From the IMG/VR virus record IMGVR_UViG_3300045260_000030, positions 1 to 28,088 of that record: DNA of 28,088 nt; one strand, 5' to 3'. The DNA is from a virus. Under the pieces are notes generated by a model. That model did not search any database. It saw nothing but the letters and a program-made list of their open reading frames with translations, and was not told the origin of the DNA. This document shows, one piece after another, positions 16,455-24,463 of the stretch (the stretch's first letter is position 1; each line of letters starts with the position of its first letter). Position numbers and translations under genes: made by a program.

Positions 16455-17708
16455 ATGGCTTGGTGGGAATGGCTCTCCCCGAACAAGTGGTTGAACGCTG
16501 CTGCCTGGGGTAGGGAGCCCTACTACGAAAGCGAGAAGTACGATCCGGGCCCTATGCCCTCCGGCTACAGCACCAAGGGCGACGCACTGATCTCCCCCGA
16601 GGGCCGACAGGTCACGTACCCCGGAGGCAAGCCGTACGGCACCCCGCTGCAGCAGTGGAAGCCCGAGCAGGCCAGCCGGCCCACGCAGCGGTACCTGCGC
16701 TCCGCCGGGTGGCATGACCGCACCTACAAGCCGCTGGATCAGCAGCTCGATTCCCGGTTCCAGTCCGACAGCAAGAGCGAGATGGCCCAGCACTCGTACA
16801 CGCTGAGCCCCTGGCAGATGGATCAGGCGGAACTCAGCTTCGGCATCGAGAGGCCCAGCAACCCGGTGCGCCTGATGGGTCCGAGCGCGGTCACTGCTCG
16901 CTATACCGAGGAGGCGATGGGCGAGTTGAACGAGGCGCAGATGGATGCTGTGCGCTTCAACGACATCCTCCTCCCCGCGGTGCAGGCCGACCGTGCGCTC
17001 CAGCGCCCCGAGGACGGCGACTCCCAGTACGACGATCAGGTGGCGGAGATGTTCGGCACCGAGGGCGGATCGGAGATGTACGCCCCGAACACCATGAACG
17101 CGCTGCAGCAGTTGGGCATGGGACGGCTGCGCGGCCAGGACCTCGACGAATATCTGACGCTGGACCGCGCCTTCGACATCGAGGAGATCGCCGCGCTGCA
17201 GCCGTGGGACGAGACGCCGACCTTCGACCGCTACCAGAGCGCCGGGAGGTCTGCTTCTGCTCCGGTGCAGCAGGCGCTCGACATGCGGCAGGCCGATCTG
17301 GCGGGGCAACTGGTGCAGACGGCAATGGAAGCCGGAGCCCCGGGCTGGGACAACAACTCCCGCATCCTGAACTTCCTCAACCTGCCGATGCCCCCGCAGG
17401 AGCAGATCCCGTTCGGTTACATCGGCGCGGACGGCATCCGCACCGGAGCGACCGATCAAGAGACGGCGGAACTCACCGCCAAGGAACAGTTCTACGGCGG
17501 CTGGTGGCAGCATTTCACCGACAAGGGCATGGAGAACCTGGACGACTTCTGGCTCTCCGCCGACAACTACGAGTTCACCGACGCGGATGTGCAGGAGTTC
17601 TTCGACTACATCTACAACCGCACCTTCGATCAGGACAGAATGACTATCGACGATCCGAACATCCGCACCGGAACAGAGATCCGGCAGTGGTTGGGGATGG
17701 GAGCCTGA
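16455..17708 (+). CDS. Unrecognised virion-region protein
   Basis: The 417 residues match no family I recognise. GGAGG precedes the ATG by about 6 bases. The N-terminus is unusually aromatic (MAWWEWLSPNKWLN), then comes a Tyr/Pro/Gly-rich stretch to about 100. The rest is acidic and mostly helical, with many Asp, Glu and Gln. The next gene has a similar aromatic, amphipathic start followed by a Pro-rich stretch. Its place directly before another helical protein and the tail adaptor/nozzle pair matches where podoviruses often encode internal, ejected virion proteins. That role is inference. Confidence 0.7.
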   Translation: MAWWEWLSPNKWLNAAAWGREPYYESEKYDPGPMPSGYSTKGDALISPEGRQVTYPGGKPYGTPLQQWKPEQASRPTQRYLRSAGWHDRTYKPLDQQLDSRFQSDSKSEMAQHSYTLSPWQMDQAELSFGIERPSNPVRLMGPSAVTARYTEEAMGELNEAQMDAVRFNDILLPAVQADRALQRPEDGDSQYDDQVAEMFGTEGGSEMYAPNTMNALQQLGMGRLRGQDLDEYLTLDRAFDIEEIAALQPWDETPTFDRYQSAGRSASAPVQQALDMRQADLAGQLVQTAMEAGAPGWDNNSRILNFLNLPMPPQEQIPFGYIGADGIRTGATDQETAELTAKEQFYGGWWQHFTDKGMENLDDFWLSADNYEFTDADVQEFFDYIYNRTFDQDRMTIDDPNIRTGTEIRQWLGMGA

Positions 17709-17709
17709 T

Positions 17710-18801
17710 ATGGGACTCTTCGACTGGTTGAGGGACAACAACCCGTTCGCCGCCCCGAACCCGTACCGGCCCAACGACATGCAGCCCCCGCCGCTGCTGC
17801 GGAGGCCGATGAATCTGCAGCAGCCGAGGTCGGCGCAGGCGGCGAGGAGCGGTACCGCCGTGTACCCGCAGTCGGGCGGCCAGGGAGCGGGGCAGAGCGC
17901 TCCGAGCTATCCGAACCGGACCCCGCGGCAGGACCCGTACGCAGCGGCTCTGGCCCGGCAGCGGGCGGAGCAGGCCGCTGCGATGGCACGGGCAGGCAAG
18001 AAGTACCAGTCGATGGCAGGCAACCTCGACCCGCAGATCGCTGCGCTCCGAGCAGCGCTCGACAAGGAGTTCAAGAAGAACCTCGACCAGAACCTCGCAG
18101 ATGTCGGGCAGTTGATCGACGAGCAGACCGGCATGCTCAAGGATCAGGCCGAGGCCAGGGGTGCCGAGTACCGGGCGTCGGGGAAGAACAACACCCTCGC
18201 CAACGCTGCCCAGCAGGAGAACTCGATCGAGAACCTCGTGCGGGAGCGGTCGGACACGCTGGCAGGATTGGTGACGCAGGGAGCCGGCCAGTCCGACATG
18301 CTGCGCGCGATGGTGGCCTCGGCCCGGAACTGGCGCGACAACACCGATGCCAGCAACCGGGACTACTACGACACGCTGCAGTCCATCAACCAGGGCATCA
18401 CCGAGTCGAACCTGGATACCCAGACCTCGCTCGCCAACGTGTTCACGCAGGGCGAGTCGGAGCGGGAGCGGCTGTGGCAGGACTACTACAACCGGCGCTC
18501 CGAGACGTACACCCAGTTGGGCAACCTGTACCAGCAGCAGGCCGACTACCTGGACCTGGCCGAGGAGAACAAGGTCGGCAGCGGCGGCGGGACGAAGAAG
18601 ACCAGCGCCGGAGATGCGTTCATGAAAGCTTCCCGTGAGTCCGGCAAGTCCTACGTGAAACAGGGGCTGCCCGACTGGATCTCCGACTACGAGGGCCAGA
18701 AGCGGCTGGAGAGCACCGTCACCAACAACGATCTCGCCGCACGTATGCGGTTCCAGCCCATCGGCCAGGCGCAGGGCGCGACCTCGAGGAGCCTGTCATG
18801 A
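17710..18801 (+). CDS. Helical protein, internal virion protein candidate
   Basis: The 363 residues begin with an amphipathic stretch (MGLFDWLRDNNPF), then about 80 residues rich in Pro, Gln, Ser and Ala, likely disordered. A long helical, Gln/Ala/Glu-rich region follows (about 85-290), probably coiled coil (for example ALRAALDKEFKKNLDQNLADV). The C-terminus is polar. No enzyme motif is visible. Podovirus ejection proteins and scaffolds both show this profile; position next to the tail adaptor favours an ejected protein. The start is one base after the preceding stop, and its end overlaps the next start as ATGA. Confidence 0.7.
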   Translation: MGLFDWLRDNNPFAAPNPYRPNDMQPPPLLRRPMNLQQPRSAQAARSGTAVYPQSGGQGAGQSAPSYPNRTPRQDPYAAALARQRAEQAAAMARAGKKYQSMAGNLDPQIAALRAALDKEFKKNLDQNLADVGQLIDEQTGMLKDQAEARGAEYRASGKNNTLANAAQQENSIENLVRERSDTLAGLVTQGAGQSDMLRAMVASARNWRDNTDASNRDYYDTLQSINQGITESNLDTQTSLANVFTQGESERERLWQDYYNRRSETYTQLGNLYQQQADYLDLAEENKVGSGGGTKKTSAGDAFMKASRESGKSYVKQGLPDWISDYEGQKRLESTVTNNDLAARMRFQPIGQAQGATSRSLS

Positions 18802-19562
18802 CTATCAACCCCGAGGTCGAGCTGACGCTGGACGATGCGGTTGCCGAAGTACTCGGGCTGCTGACCGGGTTGGACCTCACCTACCATCCGGAGAAGGACC
18901 GCTACCGCTCCATCACCCGCGCGCTGAACCGGGCGCTGCGGGCCAATGCCCTGGAGAACGAGTGGTCCTACTACGCCTCCACGCAGGCACTCGGCACTGC
19001 GCAGGACTGCACCTCCGCCATCCACCTGCCGGGCTCGCTGCGACCGCGCATCATCGACGACGACGCCGTGCGGCTGCAGGAGTGCGATTCCGGCAGGGTG
19101 CTGCGCTGGGCGTACTTCCTGCCCAGGGACGCGCTGCACAAGTACCTGTACCGGCCGGGGCTGTGGGTGTCGATCGAGGGCACGATGCTGCGGTTCAGCC
19201 GTCCGTTCACCACCGAGGAGGACGGGCTCGAGATCCATGTGCCGGTGATGCGGGAGCCGGTCATGTTCCGGCTGCCCGACATCGGCGAGGAGGTCCCCGA
19301 CCATATCCGCGAGCAGCCGGTGGACTTCGCTTACCCGGATCTGGTGATCTCCCGCGCCGCCTACTTCTACGCGCAGACCGACCCTGTCATGCAGCCCAGG
19401 GTGCAGACGCTGGAGATGGACTACAAGACGCTGATGTACCAGTTGATCGAGCGGGACACCCGGCACACCGACGCGCCGTACCAGAACGACTTCGTGCTGC
19501 CGCTGCAGAACGGGCTGCATCGGGACAACAGCGCCAACCGGCCCCCGTTCGCCAACTACTGA
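18798..19562 (+). CDS. Tail adaptor (tail tubular protein A-like)
   Basis: This is a predicted ring protein that bridges portal and nozzle in short-tailed phages. Its 254 residues are close to the usual 190-250. An N-terminal helical part (TLDDAVAEVLGLLTGLDLTYH, RYRSITRALNRALRANALENEW) and a beta-rich middle (RAYFLP-type segment, LWVSIEGTMLRFSRPF) are followed by a helical C-terminal part (YPDLVISRAAYFYAQTDPVMQPRVQTLEMDYKTLMYQLIERD), the order seen in gp11-like adaptors. It is directly followed by the nozzle gene, the usual pairing. The start uses an ATGA overlap. Confidence 0.78.
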   Translation: MTINPEVELTLDDAVAEVLGLLTGLDLTYHPEKDRYRSITRALNRALRANALENEWSYYASTQALGTAQDCTSAIHLPGSLRPRIIDDDAVRLQECDSGRVLRWAYFLPRDALHKYLYRPGLWVSIEGTMLRFSRPFTTEEDGLEIHVPVMREPVMFRLPDIGEEVPDHIREQPVDFAYPDLVISRAAYFYAQTDPVMQPRVQTLEMDYKTLMYQLIERDTRHTDAPYQNDFVLPLQNGLHRDNSANRPPFANY

Positions 19563-19569
19563 GGCTGAC

Positions 19570-22500
19570 ATGGCGAACAAGAAGATCCCCGCCCCCATCG
19601 ACAGACCGCTGTCGAAGGCGTACCTGCGCGAGTTCCGCGGCTGGTCCACGGCGTTCCCGCCCGGCACCTCGGAGCCCAACAGCCTGCGCCTGATGGAGAA
19701 CGTGTGGGTGGACCGCAACCAGGGGATCGCTGTGCGCCCCGGGCTGCGGAACCTGACGTACCTGACGGCCCCAGGGCTGGACCCCCTGGTACCGAACACC
19801 CCGGGCACCGGGCTGGGGCTGCCGGTGCTGTCCAGCGGGGAACTGTTCTACACCAACGACGGCAAGCCCGCTCTGCTCATCGCGGTGAGGGAGGCTGGCG
19901 GAGGCGTCGGGTTCCGCGCCATCAAGTACTCCCTGGTCGAGAAGTCGGTGTATGCGCTGACCGATCCGGAGATCGGCTTCACCATCCCGCAGGGAGAGGA
20001 TGTTCTGAACTTCACGGAGGAGACCACGCATGTGGAGTACCTCCAGATCAACAACCGCATCGTGGCGCTGTCGGACAAGGGCGAGTCGGCGCGCATGTTC
20101 TTCGTCGGCGGGCAGAAGATCGCCAAGAAGCTGAAGTCCATCTCGGTGCCGGAATGGACCGACGCGGACAAGTTGATCGTGGTGCATCCCGATGCGGCAT
20201 GGATCAACCAGGCGAACCCGACCCGCCGCCGGAACTCTGTACTGAATCCATCTTTCGAGATCGGCACGCTGTTCTGGAAGAAGACCGCCGGTACCGGCTG
20301 GAGCACGGTGGCGGACAGCACCGCTCCCGGAGGCTTCTCGCTGGAGATGTGGTCGCTGCCGGAGCGCACCAATCTGATGCCCGCTCCGCTGCACGATGTG
20401 GTCGGCCTCGGCATCGACGGCTGGTGGTCCGGGCGGGGGCTGCCCGAACTGGATGCTGCAGGGCCGTGGCTGCAGGTCAGCCCGCTCACCTACGAGTCCT
20501 ACAGCAGCGAGGACTTCTTCCTCTCCACCGGCCCGCGGATGATCCACGACATCGACGACCGGGCCTCGTACCGGGTGGCGGTGGATTTCGACACCGACCC
20601 GGGAGCGCTGCCTATCGCCGTACTGGAGTTCTATGCGGTGAACGGGATGCCCGTCGGGCAGTTCGTCATGGACATCGAGGGCGGGGCCGGGCGCTGGGCG
20701 AGCTCTTCGATCAAGGCACCCGAGGCCGCGGTGTCCATGCAACTGCACCTGGGCGCACGGGGCGGCGAGGAACTGGCATCGGTGCGATTCAGCAACATCG
20801 TGGTGTGCCGGGACGGCGAGAGCACCGATATGTTCCACGGCGGCTCGGGCACCGATTACTTCTGGGAGGGGACGCCGAACCAGTCGGCCTCCACCTACCA
20901 CCCGCCCGTCGATCTCAAGATCGCCTCGACCCCGATGCCGCACAGCGGAACAGCCGTGTCGGCCTCGGCTGCTATGAAGTCGGTGAACGGGGAGACGAAT
21001 GACGGACGCATCAACGTCCTCATGTACCCCGCCGATCTGGCGAACCCGACCAGTTCGGGAACGCAGCAGGCGCTGACGGGCAACTGGGAGACCCTCACCG
21101 TCCACAACGCTTCGGTGCCCGCCACTACGGTCAGTACGGCGGTGAACCTCATCGTCTATGCAGCGGCACGGGGGCAGAAGTTCCGGTGCGATTCGACGAT
21201 CATGGAGTCTGCAGCGCCGGGCGCGTTCTTCGACGGCTCCACGCCCAGCACCACGACCCAACTGCGCAGGTGGGAGGGAGTGCTGACCAACCTGCCGCAC
21301 GAGGGCCCGTCGATCGAGGACACCTATGCCACGGCCCGGACGTACCCGCCGGCCGAGACGCCCACCACCAAGACGCTGATCGCCTCGGGCGGAGCGGACA
21401 ACAACCCGAACAAGATCGCGTTCTTCTACACCTTCGAGAACGACATCGGCGAGTCGGCGGCGTCCAGGATCTCCGAGGTCCGGGTGCAGCGCGCCTGGTC
21501 GGACTGGGTCTGGGAGACGGCCAACGCCGCCGGGGAGCCGTCGGGGACGTACACCCCGATCCCGGAGAAGTGCGCCGACCAACTGGTGGTGCGCATGCCG
21601 CGGGCCGTCTACGACCAGGCGGTGGCGGAGAACGCGCTGCGCTGGAACCTGTACGCCTTCGCCTGGACGGAGCAGCAGCCCGTGCCGGTGGTCGCGCAGA
21701 TGGTGGCGTCCAAGGACATCTTCCCGGACCAGGGCTCGATCGGCGGCGCTCCGGTGCCGTACGAGGAGGGCGGCTGGATTCAGATCACCCCGTCCCGCAG
21801 GGCGGGCACGCTGGACATGATGCTGCCCACGCAGGAGAACCGGGTGAACTCCTCGATACCGCCCGACCACCGCAACGGGATCGTGGCTGGTGACCGCATG
21901 GTGCTGGTGGGCAGCCCGACGGAGCCTGCCACCATCTCCTGGTCGTCATCGGCACCCGGCCGGTACACGATGTTCACCCCGAACCACGGCGGCGGGAAGA
22001 AGACACTGACCTCCGGCAACCTGAACCTGCCGCACAGCGTGGTGCTGTGGCAGAACCCGCAGTCGGTGGACACGCTGACGGTGCTCTGCTCCTACGACAA
22101 CGGCAGGTCGTCCTCGTACTACATGCAGCCCGCGGAGATCCAGGCCGGGAACACCGGGTTCACCTCGATCATGGGGTTCGAGGAGACCACCAGCACCCCC
22201 GGCTCGGTGGCACCGTTCGGGGCGCAGGTGCTGAACAACGCCCTGTACCGCCCGATGGACCGGGAACTGGTGAAGTCCACGGCCAACAACTACAACATCA
22301 ACCACAAGTCGATGTCGGACATGATCGCCGACAAGTGGCTGCTGCTGCAGTCGAAGCCGTGGATCATGTCGGCTGCGCTGGACAACAGGCTGTACTTCCT
22401 GGTCCACAACCCGCAGGGCGAGCTGCTGCTGCCCGAGTGCAAGGGCAACGAGATCTGGATCTACGACATCGCGGCGGAGGAGGGGCACTGGTCCCGCTTC

Positions 22501-23097
22501 CTCGTGCAGGGCTCGGCGCTGAAGCCGGTGTCGGTCGGGGACCGCACGTTCATGAGTGTGTCGGGCCCCGACGGCATCCGCTACTTCGACGATGAGTACC
22601 TCGTGGACGACGAGTTGAACGATGCCGGGGTGGTGCAGGAGGCCCGCATCTCCTGGATGTTCGAGACGAACACGCAGGGAGCGAACCGGGCGCACGATGC
22701 CTGGGCGCACCTGCAGCAGGTGGGCGTGACGTTCGGCAACTGGCGGGGCCGGGCGAGGTACGGCATCCGCGGCCGCACGGTGAACGGCGTCGAGCTGAAC
22801 ATCGACAAGGTGTTCATCGAGGACGAGAAGGCACCTCGCATCGAGGAGCACTGGAACGCCGAGGACTACCTGCTGATCCGCAGGGATCTCAAGGAGTGGG
22901 TGTTCCGTGCCTCGTCGGTGGACGGCTACCTGGGCACCGGGATGGTGGGGTACGTGCAGTACCGCTACACGCCGGTCAGTGTGAACGTGGGCTACGAGGC
23001 AGGGAGCATCGAGACGTTCGAGTACGGAGCGGTGCTGCCGGATTACGCGCGCAACGGGATCGTGCTGCCCCGGATGGACGGCCACGACTTCGCCTGA
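19570..23097 (+). CDS. Tail nozzle (tail tubular protein B-like) with large insertion
   Basis: This is the predicted distal tube of a short tail, 1175 residues, clearly longer than the roughly 800 of T7-type nozzles. The N-terminal 70 residues have the typical nozzle opening (FPPGTSEPNSLRLMENVWVD...IAVRPGLRNL: gene products that list 'many entries' followed by an Rx-GL segment). Residues about 222-590 look like inserted jelly-roll domains (NPSFEIGTLFW..., then a second similar Thr/Ser/Ala-rich beta domain). The core resumes near 600 (NKIAFFYTFENDIGESAAS) and continues through PGRYTMFTP, repeated beta-propeller-like strands and a C-terminal YVQYRYTP. The insertion resembles carbohydrate-binding modules, so the nozzle may contact surface glycans. 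Translation follows the adaptor by 7 bases. Confidence 0.78.
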   Translation: MANKKIPAPIDRPLSKAYLREFRGWSTAFPPGTSEPNSLRLMENVWVDRNQGIAVRPGLRNLTYLTAPGLDPLVPNTPGTGLGLPVLSSGELFYTNDGKPALLIAVREAGGGVGFRAIKYSLVEKSVYALTDPEIGFTIPQGEDVLNFTEETTHVEYLQINNRIVALSDKGESARMFFVGGQKIAKKLKSISVPEWTDADKLIVVHPDAAWINQANPTRRRNSVLNPSFEIGTLFWKKTAGTGWSTVADSTAPGGFSLEMWSLPERTNLMPAPLHDVVGLGIDGWWSGRGLPELDAAGPWLQVSPLTYESYSSEDFFLSTGPRMIHDIDDRASYRVAVDFDTDPGALPIAVLEFYAVNGMPVGQFVMDIEGGAGRWASSSIKAPEAAVSMQLHLGARGGEELASVRFSNIVVCRDGESTDMFHGGSGTDYFWEGTPNQSASTYHPPVDLKIASTPMPHSGTAVSASAAMKSVNGETNDGRINVLMYPADLANPTSSGTQQALTGNWETLTVHNASVPATTVSTAVNLIVYAAARGQKFRCDSTIMESAAPGAFFDGSTPSTTTQLRRWEGVLTNLPHEGPSIEDTYATARTYPPAETPTTKTLIASGGADNNPNKIAFFYTFENDIGESAASRISEVRVQRAWSDWVWETANAAGEPSGTYTPIPEKCADQLVVRMPRAVYDQAVAENALRWNLYAFAWTEQQPVPVVAQMVASKDIFPDQGSIGGAPVPYEEGGWIQITPSRRAGTLDMMLPTQENRVNSSIPPDHRNGIVAGDRMVLVGSPTEPATISWSSSAPGRYTMFTPNHGGGKKTLTSGNLNLPHSVVLWQNPQSVDTLTVLCSYDNGRSSSYYMQPAEIQAGNTGFTSIMGFEETTSTPGSVAPFGAQVLNNALYRPMDRELVKSTANNYNINHKSMSDMIADKWLLLQSKPWIMSAALDNRLYFLVHNPQGELLLPECKGNEIWIYDIAAEEGHWSRFLVQGSALKPVSVGDRTFMSVSGPDGIRYFDDEYLVDDELNDAGVVQEARISWMFETNTQGANRAHDAWAHLQQVGVTFGNWRGRARYGIRGRTVNGVELNIDKVFIEDEKAPRIEEHWNAEDYLLIRRDLKEWVFRASSVDGYLGTGMVGYVQYRYTPVSVNVGYEAGSIETFEYGAVLPDYARNGIVLPRMDGHDFA

Positions 23098-23198
23098 GTG
23101 TAGACATGTAGACATGTACCAGCGTCTACTTCATATGTTGTAACTCAAAAAGGGGATATATAAGGAATACCGGGGTACACGTGTCTACATGACTACAC
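23098..23198. repeat. Long interrupted inverted repeat with tandem TGTAGACA
   Basis: The left arm (23098-23119, 22 bases) and right arm (23175-23198, 24 bases) are inverted copies: 21 of the left arm's 22 bases match, with one mismatch and a two-base insertion in the right arm. A 55-base, A/T-rich stretch lies between. The left arm has two head-to-tail TGTAGACA units (23099-23106, 23107-23114). The right arm has TGTCTACA (23182-23189) and the variant TGACTACA (23190-23197). A further GTCTAC is at 23124-23129. Likely uses are an operator, a looping site or a replication/packaging signal. Confidence 0.85.
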
Positions 23199-23236
23199 CC
23201 CAGCGCGCGCTCCTACCCCCACTCCACCGCATCCGC

Positions 23237-23245
23237 TGCTAGAGT
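23237..23245 (+). promoter_or_regulatory. Extended -10 promoter candidate
   Basis: TGCTAGAGT fits an extended -10 element (TGn followed by TAGAGT). No recognisable -35 hexamer is seen about 17 bases upstream, where the sequence is C-rich. Transcription would start near 23252, giving a leader of about 30 bases that includes the strong AGGAGG (23273-23278) before the ATG at 23283. It lies just downstream of the inverted repeat, so a bound regulator could control it. Confidence 0.4.
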
Positions 23246-23282
23246 CGCACCGTAGGCGGATTTACGGCACCTAGGAGGACGC

Positions 23283-23915
23283 ATGCCGGGGAAGACGGCT
23301 CGCGCCGATCTGTACAACACGCTGAAGGAGCAGGGCTGGGAGCCCGACAAGCCCTTCGCCAAGTACTCGACGGCTGAGTTGCAGGAGATCAGCAGCCTGT
23401 ACATCTCACCCGAGCCTGCGCCGGCTCCGCCCACAGCGCCTCCTCCGCAAGCCCCTGCCCGCGATGAGGAAGTCCTGCGCACCGATGAGCAGGGACGGCA
23501 GTGGCTGCAGGAGGAGGTGCGCAAGCCCGCCTACCCCAAGCCCCGCGGCAGGCGGGTGCTGACCTACGTGGACCCGGGCGTCGAGCAGCAGACCGTCCGC
23601 AACGGCGAGTACATCGAGACGGTCGAGGTCGCGGGCAACCGCACCAACCGCACCTCGGAGATCAAGATCACCCTTCCCTCCTTCCAGGTCGGCATCTACC
23701 GGGACCGGCGCTACCCGTTCCGCATCCACACCTACAACGGGCGCGAGGGCTTCGACCTGCGCGATGTCGAGCAGTTCTACGGCGGGGCCGAGCTGGTGCC
23801 CAACGAGTGCAAGCGCGTCTACATCGAGAACGACCTGTGCTACGACATCCGCTCCGTCGTCGCAGCCATCCGCACCGAGTTCCGCCAGCAGCAGCTTCAG
23901 AGGGAGATCCGATGA
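23283..23915 (+). CDS. Unrecognised protein, first gene of the terminase block
   Basis: The 210 residues have a textbook ribosome binding site (AGGAGG, 4 bases before ATG). The N-terminal ~40 residues look helical (DLYNTLKEQGWEPDKPFAKYSTAELQEISSLY), followed by a Pro/Ala linker (about 43-62). The C-terminal ~110 residues form a compact mixed domain (EIKITLPSFQVGIYRDRRYPFRIHTYNG, then FDLRDVEQFYGGAELVPNECKRVYIENDLCYDIRS). No family is recognised. As the first gene after the regulatory region it may be made with the terminase. It overlaps the next start by 4 bases (ATGA). Confidence 0.75.
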   Translation: MPGKTARADLYNTLKEQGWEPDKPFAKYSTAELQEISSLYISPEPAPAPPTAPPPQAPARDEEVLRTDEQGRQWLQEEVRKPAYPKPRGRRVLTYVDPGVEQQTVRNGEYIETVEVAGNRTNRTSEIKITLPSFQVGIYRDRRYPFRIHTYNGREGFDLRDVEQFYGGAELVPNECKRVYIENDLCYDIRSVVAAIRTEFRQQQLQREIR

Positions 23916-24463
23916 CCGACACCACCGTCAACGAACTGGCCGCCGACGCCGCCGAGGCCGAGTACCACACCGTGCTGGAACTGTGGGCGAAGGTGCTGGC
24001 ACCGGCCAGGACGGAGCGGCACAAGCAGGTGACGCCGCAGTGGGCCAGCCGCATCGTGAACGCCTTCACCGGCATCGCCTTCCGGGACATGCCCGCCTAC
24101 CGGGACCTCTACTTCGAGAAGGTCATCGAACTGCTCGAGACGCTCGAGGCCGAGATCGACCTGGACGACGAGGCGCTGAACCACACCTCCCCGGAGGAGG
24201 ACGCCGAGCACAACGCCATGCACTACCTGAACGTGCTGCTGCTGTGGCAGAAGCAGGTGCTGCAGTGGGAGTTGGACTGGGACCCCACTGCCGACAACGC
24301 CGCCATCGACATGGCCTCGATCTCCGAGGTCCACAAGATGTTCTTCGCCGAGCAGGGGCTGACCTCGCTGCTCGACCAGATCAAGTTCGAGTTCACCGAT
24401 GACCATCGAGACCTGTTCGCGGCAGAGCTCCAGGCCATGCGCGATGAGAGGGATGGACAGTGA
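23912..24463 (+). CDS. Unrecognised acidic helical protein
   Basis: The 183 residues start at ATGA overlapping the preceding gene. The longer upstream open frame runs inside that gene and is not used. The product is acidic and almost all helical (AAEAEYHTVLELWAKVLAP; KVIELLETLEAEIDLDDEALNH; NAMHYLNVLLLWQKQVLQWELDWD), ending in charged residues. No membrane segment or enzyme motif is seen. Position three genes before LysM/terminase leaves a head assembly or small terminase role possible, but no DNA-binding motif was recognised. Confidence 0.72.
   Translation: MTDTTVNELAADAAEAEYHTVLELWAKVLAPARTERHKQVTPQWASRIVNAFTGIAFRDMPAYRDLYFEKVIELLETLEAEIDLDDEALNHTSPEEDAEHNAMHYLNVLLLWQKQVLQWELDWDPTADNAAIDMASISEVHKMFFAEQGLTSLLDQIKFEFTDDHRDLFAAELQAMRDERDGQ

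Larger units (their letters stand above)
23098..23282. other. Only long intergenic region: regulatory node
   Basis: The 185 bases between the nozzle gene and the next gene are locally A/T-rich (especially 23130-23170), unlike the rest of the window. They carry a long inverted repeat, tandem TGTAGACA copies and a promoter candidate described separately. No tRNA or coding frame is supported here. The region separates the tail genes from the block leading to terminase, so a separate transcription unit probably starts here. Confidence 0.75.

Noticed and set aside
23138-23164. Promoter TTGTAA / TATATA in the A/T-rich spacer
   Set aside because: The spacing is only 13-15 bases and the match is weak. 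The A/T-rich spacer of the inverted repeat explains it equally well.
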